Assembly: GCA_021397835.1 (NCBI GenBank)
Contig: JAJFZO010000191.1
Span: 3,291,001-3,355,000, forward strand
DNA from: Moringa oleifera
Lineage: Eukaryota; Streptophyta; Magnoliopsida; Brassicales; Moringaceae
Direction of reading: 5' to 3'
DNA length: 64,000 nt
Shown here: one piece after another, positions 35,401 through 49,888 of the stretch
How the letters are laid out: each line of letters starts with the position of its first letter
Position numbering within the stretch: the stretch's first letter is position 1
Position numbers and translations under genes: made by a program
The notes under the pieces: model-generated
What the model saw: only the letters and a program-made list of their open reading frames with translations
Database searches by the model: none
Told to the model about the DNA's origin: nothing

Positions 35401-37900
35401 AGGCACGTTATCGTGCACTTTGCCACCATAATATTCGAAGTCGAGTGAAGAAGACCAAGGGATTTTTGGGCCGTGCAGATGGGTTTGACCTAATGAGATG
35501 GAGAGCCTTATCCCAACAACTATATAATGATATATGAAATTTGTTTTGAGTTATTTTTAAATATTTTAATAACGAAAAAATATTTTTAAAATATTAAGTT
35601 AATGTTTAATTTGATTGTTTTTTAAATTAATATTTGTTTAAGATTTTTTAAAAAATTAAAGTAAAAATCATGAGAAAATATTAAATAATATTTGATTTAA
35701 CATAAATTATATATTATTCAATGAAAACAAAATAGGATTATAATTATAATAAGAAATCTGAGTTATAAAAAAAATTATAATTATAATTATTGTAAATAAA
35801 TCTGAGTTGTGCAAGGGTGCATGCTAACCTAACGTAACCTAACGTAAGCATCCCGAGACAATTGTCATGACCTACTTTTAATTAAGAATATGTAAGTTGA
35901 TTGTTTTTATGTTCATTAATAATTTAGGGCTCAAAATCATATCATGAGTGCATGGGACCCATTATTAATTATTATTTAATTTTTCCTACGATTTACTATT
36001 CATTTCAGTAAGGACAAAATGCTTTTATAAAGTGATAATATTAGCATATTAATTGTTTACAATATAACATTTTTTAAGGTAAAGTTTTTCTTTAGATAAT
36101 AATGTCGGTCCAGAAAATAAACAAATCAGAAAACTCACAGCTTTATGGGGATGATTAAGGAAAAAGACATTGGTATTGATGTAAAATGATGGAAAAACAA
36201 GGGTTTTATTGCACCGAGATTGCCACCAAGCATAGATATTCTGCAAGACCGTCCCTGACAAAACACCTCCCTGACAAAATAATTATAAATAATTAAATAA
36301 AAATAAAACAAAAAACTGATCCCAATTCCCAACTTCCTGATCAACCATATCTTTTATTATTATATTGTGTTATGGAAAATATATTTTTCAAAAGATTTTA
36401 ATTGTGTTTTACTAAATTTTAGTGTTTAATTTTTAATACTCACAATTAATTTATAACAAAACATTTAATTAAAATTATTTTTTTCTAAATATGGTAATAG
36501 CATGGAGGGATTAGGAAAGAATCATTTACCCTTTGAAATTATAATTAAAGAATGATTTTTTAAAAAAATTTAACTTTTTTTTTTAAAGAAAGCTAATGTT
36601 CTTGCAATAATTAGAACCGACTCTCTCGTGCGGTAAGCAATCATGATAAGTTTAAGTTAATTAGTAGCAATGATTGAAAGAAATGTGCTTTATAACATGC
36701 AATCATTTTTTTTAAAAAAATATTTTGTTATTTTTATAGAGATAAAGTAAAAAAAAAATATTATACCTACACCTTAGAAATATAGATACATTTTTTTTTT
36801 GAATTGCGTAGTATATATTTACATATTTATTAGCTTTTAAAGTATCAACAAAATTTAATAAATTTAAGAATAGTTCCTAAAAAAATTAAAAGAATGAAAA
36901 ATTATGAGAATATGCTTTAATCAATTATTCTGTTTTCAAAGTATTAATTGTTTTTAATTTATTCGTTGATTTATGATAATCTTATCTGCAAAATAAAAAT
37001 TTTCAACATTTATGCTAAAACATTATTAGTACTACAATTTTGTCATTTTATTAATTATATATCTTATTCTTTTGAATTTACGTTTTTTATTAATTGTTAT
37101 TTATAATTAATATATAATCAACTTATTAAAATATACTATCAATGGATATGTGGTGTTTAATTGACTTTGAGATATTCACAATTATAATAAATATCATATT
37201 TATTTTACTAATTGATATTATTACTAATAAAGCATTAAAAAATTTGTTGTAGTAAAAAAGTTGATTTTTTAAAATTATAAAAATGACATTTACTATCCAA
37301 TTTATGAAAAGAAAAATCATTGGATTTTTGTTCTTCCAGCAAATTGCCTTCATGAGATTACATCATTGCTACTGAGATTGAATAGCATGGCACGGGAGGT
37401 GGTAAGGGTCCTGAGTTTTAAATTGGATGAAGTTTTATTTTTTATTCATTATTTTTTAATTTATATCTTTTTGAAAAAAAATATTTATTAATCTAACAAA
37501 AAAATTAATATACTTTGATATGTTAATTTACAGAAAAGGCATCACAATTTGAATGATGATGATATCCGTAAATAACTCTTATTTGTAAATGTATTTATAA
37601 TTTATTATTATTATATTTGTTTTTGAGTTATAAATATTTTATTAATTTTTATTTTTACATTGATTACATTTAATAATTTATTAGATATTTTAATTAAAAT
37701 TTTCAAAACATAATTTTAAATTATTTATTATTTATTATCATGATTAAAAGTAAAACCTCAGAATTTGATAAGCATGTTTTTCTTGATAAAATAATTAAAA
37801 AGAACAAATAAGAAAGCAGACGCGTCTGTTTTAAGCAGATTCTTTGTTTGGAAAGAGAACTGATATTAAAAATGATTCCCATATATTATGATTCCATTAT
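32430..37900. other. AT-rich gene desert with two GC-richer islets
   Basis: Almost all of this stretch is A/T-rich with no plausible coding frame; 32930-34380 shows recurrent words (TTAAATTATATTT followed by GAATTGATTCC-like sequence at ~33530, 33900 and 34250), suggesting three diverged copies of a ~350-bp unit. Islets at 34430-34700 and 35225-35400 stand out and are listed as findings. No bounded transposon was recognised. Confidence 0.5.
35207..35392 (-). other. Possible short ORF or gene relic, unrecognised
   Basis: A 61-codon frame beginning with a true ATG. The first ~50 residues are charged and use codons like those of real exons (rich in Glu, Lys and Arg); the last ~12 run into AT-rich sequence. 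I do not recognise the protein. It could be a small Lys/Glu-rich protein or the first exon of a decayed gene. Confidence 0.25.
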
Positions 37901-37915
37901 GCTTGTGTGGCTTTC

Positions 37916-41738
<3,823 letters not shown>

Positions 41739-42493
41739 AGGAAATTTTGAAGATCAGGGTGTTGTAGAGTGTCAGGTTTATCCTCGGCTAGAAGGTGCAT
41801 TTCACAATGGCACCTAAAATAAGTTTTAAAATTTAGATTTATGTTCCCAGTACATTGAGTAAAGAGTATGTAATCCTTGATGGATCCAGATTTCCATGCT
41901 CTTCTCATCGCATTTAGTGACCTTCTATTTGATATTAATGGTTGTTTTTCCTATTTTCATTTTTCCTTTGGGCCTTCACAAATTCTGCCTTTGTGTTCTT
42001 TTTTCTTGCTTCATTTGGCTCGGCAGTTGACCAAGAAGATCAAGTTTGCAAAAAGGTCTCTTCTTTGAACTTTCATATAACCTTCCTGCCCATTAAAAAA
42101 TATATAAAAAAAAACCATGAAGATCTCATGACAAGAGATCAGTTTCCACTCCAAATTCATTTATCTCTATAACATCTGCTTCTCTAATTATGGAAATAAT
42201 TCGGACAGACTACAGCTTCATCACATAAACAATTCGCTGCATCAGCTGTGGCAAACTAAGAAATTTAAGTCAAAACAATCCATTAGTGAGAAAAGCTTGT
42301 GTTCCTTTGGTTTGATAGGCATTATATATCTCTCACTAGTACAGATCAAAATGAAAATTTTACTGCTAGAATGTGAATTCAACAATCCATAAAGAAAATG
42401 CTTATAAGCTTTCGTAGAATTTTCCTATGTTCCTAAACTTCTGTCTTGCCCTTCTTGATTGCTTGCAATTGCAAAATGTGAAATTCAACCCAC
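41739..42493. other. Convergent spacer between SPDS and membrane-protein gene 1
   Basis: Holds the 3' UTRs of both genes. The right part (about 42290-42490) is similar to 46390-46560 downstream of the second membrane-protein gene, so the 3' flank was duplicated with the gene. Confidence 0.6.
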
Positions 42494-43510
42494 CTAAGCT
42501 ACTGTAACCCTAACTTCTCTTCCCAATTCTTGATCCACTTTCTTCTCCAAAATTCGCCTCTTGCAGTCAAAGAAATAGATAAGGCAAGCTACCCATTTGA
42601 TGGCATTCCCTACACAAATCAAGCCAGTGTATACACAAGTGTAAGCAATGCCTTCTGGTCTATCACTGCATCTATCAAACAGGCAAGGCAACCTCAGACC
42701 AACTCCCCATAGAAAGAAAACGAGCATTAACAGAAGGCCACGTCGGCTGCTGCCCCGGCCATAATAGGCTGAGAGCTCGAGCGCTTCAGTCCCGTATGCC
42801 TCCTCCTCCTCCTCCAGAACTGAAATCACGACACTCATGTTCCATCCAGCACTCCACTCCAGGTACTTCATCAAGAGTGCTATAAAAGCTGCTCCATGAA
42901 TTACAGTAAGTAATGCATCTATGGCGAAGTTCCTTGGAGGCTCGACGTAAAAGTAGTGATTTACCATGAATGTTCTCGAGAGAATATAATAGTTTGTAAT
43001 AAACCAGGCCAATCCAAGCATTGCAGAAGCTGAAAAGAAAAGAACATACATGGACGTGATTAAGGGGCCTCTGCGTCTTGTTTTGTTGATGGACTTGTGC
43101 ATGATGTCCCGGAGACGGACTGGCTTCTCTCCTGAGTATAGCGTAGATGCTATGCCAACTGTCACGATCCCGTTGAATATCTCGACGAGATGATAGCATA
43201 TCAGGCAAATAAAACAGAGGATGATCATTTTAAGGTAATCAAGGTAGGAGAATTGTGGAGGCGACCACCAATCATCTGGCAAATGACCGTAGTAGTATGA
43301 GTAACGATAAATGGCTGCAATTAATTTTAAGATTTCTGGCAGTTTCCTCTGGAGGTTCATCTCGTAGAAAACCAAGAAGCAGAAAAGAGGAATGGCGGTC
43401 AAAAGGCTGAAAACGATGAAGCTGATGTCTCTACAGGGGACTTTAAGAGCTTCCTTGAGTATATCGGAAAACTCTAACTTCTCACCCGACTTGGCTTGGC
43501 TACTCCCCAT
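42494..43510 (-). CDS. Multi-pass membrane protein of unknown function, copy 1
   Basis: Intronless, 338 residues from the ATG at 43510 (the longer frame begins with GTG). About six hydrophobic segments are seen: ~30-53, 88-114, 140-170, 185-207, 248-270 and 280-305, with a Glu-rich loop and a basic C-terminus (CKRRILEKK). It belongs to a plant family of uncharacterised transmembrane proteins; from memory, Arabidopsis members lie in tandem between SPDS1 and RSZ21, the same position as here. No enzyme motif was seen and no function is proposed. It is about 70% identical by eye to the copy at 46562-47575. Confidence 0.85.
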   Translation of the reverse strand: MGSSQAKSGEKLEFSDILKEALKVPCRDISFIVFSLLTAIPLFCFLVFYEMNLQRKLPEILKLIAAIYRYSYYYGHLPDDWWSPPQFSYLDYLKMIILCFICLICYHLVEIFNGIVTVGIASTLYSGEKPVRLRDIMHKSINKTRRRGPLITSMYVLFFSASAMLGLAWFITNYYILSRTFMVNHYFYVEPPRNFAIDALLTVIHGAAFIALLMKYLEWSAGWNMSVVISVLEEEEEAYGTEALELSAYYGRGSSRRGLLLMLVFFLWGVGLRLPCLFDRCSDRPEGIAYTCVYTGLICVGNAIKWVACLIYFFDCKRRILEKKVDQELGREVRVTVA

Positions 43511-43679
43511 TTCCGTCGTCTCCACTTCTCTCACCGATCCTGCCGTGGATTCTGAGCTCTCAAAAAAGGTCCTCCAGTTTTATGTTGTAGCTTACTGTGA
43601 AGTTCCATGGGATCCATGGTCAGGCCCCCTTTTAAAATGTTGAGTCCTTTCTTTTGTTGGATAGAGTTCATTTTAAACC

Positions 43680-46080
43680 CGCGGTTCTTTCTCTCTTTAG
43701 TGATTTTTAAAATTTATCTAACTAAAATTTTAATTTTATTTAAATTAAAATTTTCAAAAAATTTAAAAATTTAAAAATATTCAGATTAAAAATATTTTGT
43801 AATAAATTTCAACTTAAAAATTTTTATAAATATAAAAAATATTCAAGATATCATCATAAAAAAAACTTAAAATTTTTAAATAATTAAAATACTTTTCTAA
43901 AATTACATTATCAAAAATTTAAAATATCAAAAAAGACAGCTTATTAATAAAAAATTATTTAAATTTAAAAAATAAAATCTAAATAAAATGTAAAATTTAT
44001 TACTTACTAATTTTTTAAAGCATTTTAATAATACATATATCAATAATTTTTTAACAATTATTTTTAACTAAAGTTCAGTTTGGATAAAATCAATAGACCA
44101 AAGTTTTATTTGAATATGTTTTCAAAATTAGAATTTGATTGAGAGAAAAGAGAAAAATTTAAAATTAAAATAAAAATTTTTATGATAATTTAATTTAAAA
44201 ATTAATATATTTTATGAAATCATGTCTAAATATATTTTTGAAGTTTCTCGTCATAGTCTTTTTAAGTAAATATTAATAAATAAACTTGAAATTAAATCTT
44301 TTAAAATAATTGTAAAAAAAGTAAGATTTTTTAAATATTCTTAAAAAACTATTTAAAATTTTTATTTTAAAAATTTATACAATTTTTGGTTAACAAGTTA
44401 GTTTTTACAATTTAAAAATTTTTTTAACATTGTATAAAATTATTTTTTCAGTTTTTAAATTTTTTTGAATTGTTTGTAAATACTTGAATATTTCTTTAGA
44501 TTTGTGAAAAGTTTTAAGTTAAAATATTTGTATAAGATGTTTAATTTTGTAATTTTTAAAACTTAAGTTAAACCAAATTAAAGATAAAAAATACAATTGA
44601 TTTATTGATATTTCAAAACGGATAAAATTTAAATTTTTTATATTTATCTTAAATTTTTAATTTTATATAATTTATTAAATCATATTCAAATAGATTGATT
44701 GTTCATGTTTCATAATTGGCTTTTTAATTAATTTTTATTGATATTAATTATATTTTCAAGTTTATTTCCTTAAGAGATGAGTGCAAATAGGATTAAATTA
44801 TTTTGATGGGATAAGATATGGCTGGATTGAATTACCATTATATTAGAACTATGATATATTTTATGTAACAAATGATGAGATTAAAATCAATCTTAAATTT
44901 ATTTAAGAATTTTTTGATATTAAAAAAATAATAAAGTTAAATATTTATTATAAGTTTAAATTACATTATAATTAATTAATAAAAATAATGATTATTTAAT
45001 TTTTATTATATTTTACTATTTTGAACTTAAAAAAATCATGACTATAAAATGAAGTCTATAAATATCAACAGTCAATGTAAATTGATTACAAATATTTAAT
45101 CAATAATGTTGCATTTTGAAGAAATTAGATTAATTTAAATAACTTTTATTTGAAGTAGCTTAAAAATAGAGTAAAATTAATATAATGTAAGGTTTATTAC
45201 AAATTTGGGTTGCATTATAATTAATTAAATTATTTTAAAAATATATTTATATTAATTTAAAATAAATTTATTTATTTGATGATATTAAATAATATAAACC
45301 ACATATTAGTTTTATCCTTTTACTTAATGGGACAGAGAATAAAATTATCTCATTTTAACAGGATAAAATAGAGACTGAGATAATGTCATACCAATTCTGT
45401 AAGTGTATCAAATATGAGATTGAGATAAAAATTATTTAATCATAAATTTATCTCATATAATAAACATGGCCAAAGAGTATAACTATTTTTTCTTAAGTAA
45501 TATATGAGATCATAAGTTTTGAATTTTTATAAAAATAAATTTTAAATATGATATATTATTTATAATTTAATTAATTAACAAAAATTTATAATCTAAAAAT
45601 ATGCAGATTAACGTTATTATATTATTTAATTTTAAAAAATATATGTATAAGTAATAAATTCATAGTTGATGCTCGCTAAAATATATTTATAGGTTTAACC
45701 GCAAATAGACAATAAAAAATCTTTGTTCTTGCTTGGGTAGAATGATTCTTGATAAGTTTTTAGCTAATTAAACCTGCAAGAGAGAGAGAGGGAGAGGTGA
45801 GCATTAATGATTTCGTGATTTATTTTGATGATTAAATTAAATAAAATTTTAAAATAAAAAGTAATATAAAATAAAATAAAATAAAATAATTATATAAATA
45901 TAGTTTTTTTTTAAGTGACTATGTGAATTACAATGTCATTCTATGGAGAAGTGATTTATTGCTATTATGTTATAATTTTCGTATTAAATTTTAATTAAAA
46001 ATAAATAAGTAAAATAATTTTAGTTATAAATTTTATTAAAAATTTAGCTAAAACTCAAATCAATAAAAAAATGCAAATGG
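43680..46080. other. AT-rich spacer between the two membrane-protein paralogues
   Basis: No coding frame. The section 44760-45480 has words such as GATAAG, ATCTCAT and AACATGG seen in small DNA transposons, but no terminal inverted repeat was confirmed. A GA-rich microsatellite lies at about 45778-45797. Confidence 0.5.
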
Positions 46081-46561
46081 AATCTGAAAAAGGGAAGGCG
46101 GCTAGCGTCGGTTCGGGGATCCAAACCAAGAACTCTTCATATTTTACACTTGATGAAACCGGACAGATGAACAGGGCAACAGGATATCATCTTGCACTGA
46201 TAATCTATAAATCAACCTGGATCCAGGGAAATTGATCAAGAAAATGCCAAGTTTTCTTTAAATTTTCTTCCAACTTCCTCATCAACCTTCTCTGAATTTA
46301 AATAAATCCAACCCACCTATTTCCTGGAGTACAAAAGGTTCAGAACAGACTTGGCAGCTTCTGCAACAGAAGCAAAAAGTGAGACCTGCTTGTGTTCATT
46401 GGCATTATAGATCTCTTACTGGTACAGATCAAAAGGAAAATTTTACTGATAGGAAGAAACCCACAAAGAAAATGCTAATAAGCTTACATGGAATGTTCAT
46501 CTGTTCATGAACTTCACTGTCTTACTCTTCTTCTTGATTGCAAAATGGGAAATCCACTCAC

Positions 46562-47575
46562 CTAAGCGTCTGCAACTCCAACTTTTCCTCCCACTTCTTC
46601 GTCCACTTTCTTCTCTAAAATTCGCCTCTTGCAATCGAAGAAATAGATAACGCAAGCTACCGATTTGATCACATTCCCTACACAAATCAAGCCGGTGTAT
46701 ACGCAAGTGTATACGATGCCTTCTGGTCTATCGCTGCATCTACCAAACAGGCAAGGCAACCTCAGACCAACTCCCCACAGGAAGAAAACAAGCATTAACA
46801 GAAGGCCACGCCGGTTGCTGCCCCGGCCGTAATAGGCTGAGAGCGCGAAAGCTTCACTCCCGTATGCCTCGTCCTCCTCCAAAACTGAAATCACAAGACT
46901 CATGTTCCATCCAGCACTCCACTCCAAGTATTTAATCAAGAGTGCTATAAAAGCTGCTACATGAGTGACAGCAAGTAACACATCTATGGCGAAGCTGCTT
47001 GGATAACGCTGGAAGTAACTTGCAGTGAAGTTTCCGGAGAGAATATAATAGTTTGCAACAAGCCAGATTGACCCAAACAGAGCAGAGGTTGACAAGAAAA
47101 GAACATACATGGATGTGATTAAGGGGCCTCCGAACCTTGTTTTGTTGATAAACTTGTGCACCATGTCCCGGAGACGGACAGGTTTCTCTCCTGAGTATAG
47201 CGTAGAAGCTACGTCAACTGTCACGATCATGTTGAATAGCTCGAGAAGATGGCAGCAGATCAGGGAAAGAAGACAGAGGACGATCAATTTGGGATAATCA
47301 AAGAAGGAGATTTGTCTACGTGACCAATAATAGTCATCTGATGACCAATCATCGTAGTAGTGCGCATAACGCTGACTCCCTGCAAGTAATTTTGAGATTT
47401 CCGGCAGTTCCCGCTGGAGGTTCATCTCAACGAAAACCAGGAAGCAGAAAAGCGGAAGCGCATTCAAAAGACTGAAAATGATGAAGCTGATGTTCCTATA
47501 GGGAAGGTTTAGAGCTTCCCTGAGTATACCAGAGAACTCTAGCTTCTCTTTAGACATGGCTTGGCTCCTCTCCAT
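46562..47575 (-). CDS. Multi-pass membrane protein of unknown function, copy 2
   Basis: Intronless, 337 residues from the ATG at 47575; the longer frame starts with GTG. It aligns end to end with copy 1, sharing LYSGEKPVRLRD, GPLITSMYVLF, KYLEWSAGWNMS and LLLMLVFFLWGVGLRLPCLF. The two differ mostly in the region after residue 55 and around 170-180. Both frames are intact, so both may be functional. Promoter and 3' flanks are also alike, which shows that the whole transcription unit was duplicated. Confidence 0.85.
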   Translation of the reverse strand: MERSQAMSKEKLEFSGILREALNLPYRNISFIIFSLLNALPLFCFLVFVEMNLQRELPEISKLLAGSQRYAHYYDDWSSDDYYWSRRQISFFDYPKLIVLCLLSLICCHLLELFNMIVTVDVASTLYSGEKPVRLRDMVHKFINKTRFGGPLITSMYVLFLSTSALFGSIWLVANYYILSGNFTASYFQRYPSSFAIDVLLAVTHVAAFIALLIKYLEWSAGWNMSLVISVLEEDEAYGSEAFALSAYYGRGSNRRGLLLMLVFFLWGVGLRLPCLFGRCSDRPEGIVYTCVYTGLICVGNVIKSVACVIYFFDCKRRILEKKVDEEVGGKVGVADA

Positions 47576-48079
47576 CTCCGTTTTCTCCACTTCTCTGGCC
47601 TATCTTGCGATGGATGCCGAGCTTTAAAATAAAAGTCATCTGACTTTGGGTAGTTGTTGACGGAGAAGTCTGATCATACCCATGGGACCAACTTCTAAAA
47701 TTGTGGGTCCCTTTTGTCATAATTTTTTTGTTTTAAAATTTTATAATCTTACAAAATTGTTTTTAAAATGCATTTATAGTTTATTAAATTATATTTAAAA
47801 TTGACCAATTGTTTTTATACTGTCATTTCCTTGCATATTGCTATATTATAAAGTGTGTTCCCCACAAGGATTTCATTAGTTTTTCATGGCACCTTAAATA
47901 AAGTCTAGTCTAGTTATTTTTCAGTAGCATAAGGAGACTTTTAAGTTCTAACTTTTTATTGATCTTGATCTTTTAATATGATCAATTATTTATAGTTCCC
48001 ATAATTAAGAGGTCCGAGTGACAAGAAATAATTATTTTATTATTCCAAGAAATTAAGATTTTACAAAAGTAATAACTTT

Positions 48080-48289
48080 TCATATTATTTTATTATTTTT
48101 ATAAAAAAATAGAACATTGACTTTCAAGCAGGCCTCACTACTGTATACCCGAATAGTGTCGTTGTCGAAGTCAACAAAGACCGACTCGGTGTTCCTGCAC
48201 AGTTTTTCCACGGATGTGGACCCTCCATTACCCCCAGAATAAGTTGGTTCACAGAACTCAAGAAAGTTAATGACGACATAATATGACAT
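48080..48289 (-). other. Short unrecognised ORF, possible gene relic
   Basis: A 69-codon frame from a true ATG. Its middle part has varied, exon-like composition (for example GGSTSVEKLC and FVDFDNDTIRV), while the ends run into AT-rich sequence. No family was recognised. It lies between membrane-protein copy 2 and the orphan flank copy. Confidence 0.25.
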
Positions 48290-48474
48290 TCATCTGACTT
48301 TATGATGAGCATTTTAATAAAAAATTTTATCTTTTAATAATTTATGATAATAATAACAATAAATAAAATTTAATTATTAGTTTTGATTAACACAAATCAT
48401 AATCTTTTAAAAAATTTAACAGAACCCAAATCACCACCAGTTGCTCCGGCCATACAGACCAACCCACATGATGA

Positions 48475-48860
48475 AACCCCCAACAAATAAACAGGGCAAC
48501 TGGATATCATCTACAAAATTGACCTGAGATCAGGGATGCTGGAAATGATCAAGAAAATGCTAGCTTTTCTTGTTGGCAAACTCTTCTTCCCACATCCTCA
48601 TCAGATCTCCTCTGAGTTTAAATAAATTCAACCCAACTTTTTGTAACATAAAAAATGAAGAGAGATACAAATGTATAATGGAATACAAATGCTAAAAATG
48701 AGAAGAAAACTTTGCAGGAGAAAAACTAAACCCGCAGAGACATGCTCCCTATAACAGAAACCTCTACTCCCATGACTATGGAAGGCTCAGGACAGAAATG
48801 GCAGCTTCCACAACATAAGTAGCCTTAACACAATAGTCATGCATGTCACACTGATCTAGA
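48475..48860 (-). repeat. Orphan third copy of the membrane-protein 3' flank
   Basis: Matches the flank downstream of copy 2 (about 46160-46430). Shared words include GGATATCATCT, GATCAAGAAAATGC, TCTGA(A/G)TTTAAATAAAT, CCAACCCA or CAACCCA, and TGGCAGCTTC. No matching coding sequence follows to its right. It is either a gene copy that lost its coding part or a duplication of the spacer alone. Confidence 0.6.
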
Positions 48861-48869
48861 TGAACATAA

Positions 48870-49888
48870 GCTCAAAAGGAAATCTCTGGGCCAAATCTAA
48901 CCATCAAAATTGCAGGGGTGAGATAGAAGTATCCAATTATATTGCGGGACTGCACTTTCAGGCATCCATGTGTATGATTTTACCAAATGAAGATAAGTAT
49001 ATTCACATCTAACCATCCACCAACTATACCCGATTAGGGTGCCTAGTAAGAAGCAATATCGAAGATCAAGAAACAGCCTCCCAAACCCGCTAGCAGTGAG
49101 GATATTTTCAAGATCAAACTCTTTGTTGCAGAACACTTCATCGAAGGCAAAATCAAATTTCGTTGTGCAAAACCCAATGAACAATCGCAGTTTCTAGCTG
49201 AGTAAGAAGCGCACAACACAACTCAAGCAGTTGATGCAGAGCAGAGAAGCAAAAGATGGGAAGAGCAGTTAAACTGTTACATCTCCATGGACTAGCCAGC
49301 AGAAGCATTTAGGTCATGGAAAAAACAGAGGATTTGCTGCAGAACAGTGCAGACAGTATGTCGTACTCTTACCAACTTTTCTTGAGTATTTGTGATTTCA
49401 ACATGTAAGTCAAGCAGTGTAACATTCAGAAGCGACCACGAATGGAGGATGTGCAGAGAAGCAGAGGTGGGGAAAACCGTGTCAACTAAGATGCAGTAAA
49501 GTGGCCAAAGCATGCCGTTTTGACCCGAAACCATACCTCAAAACAAAACATGCAAAGTTTTTTAGAAAATCTACCTCAGAAGAGATTAATATTACCATAG
49601 TTACTAAGTCAACATAAGAGCATATGAACAATAAAGTAAGAAAGGACCTCCAAGTTTCAGTAAGTTGCAGACAGCAAGGCGATGCAAAACAGTGTACATA
49701 GCACCTTTTTTTGCAGCTGAAGTAATCAGTAGAAGCCATCCAAACCAAGTTTCTAACAAAACTTCTTGTCCCGACATGAACACAACACAAGTCGCTTTTT
49801 GTTCTCGACCCTATTAGAACTAGAGTATAACAGATATGTCCATGCAGATATACCATTCTGCACCAGTTTAATTCAGGTTTCAGGACTT
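48870..49888. other. 3' flank of RSZ21
   Basis: Probably 3' UTR of the minus-strand RSZ21 gene on the right, followed by spacer. Open frames here (for example 48897-49184 minus) match nothing known and are not called as genes. Confidence 0.45.

Noticed and set aside
48897..49184. Minus-strand ORF as a third membrane-protein paralogue
   Set aside because: Its translation shares no stretch with the two paralogues. Only the neighbouring 3' flank is similar.
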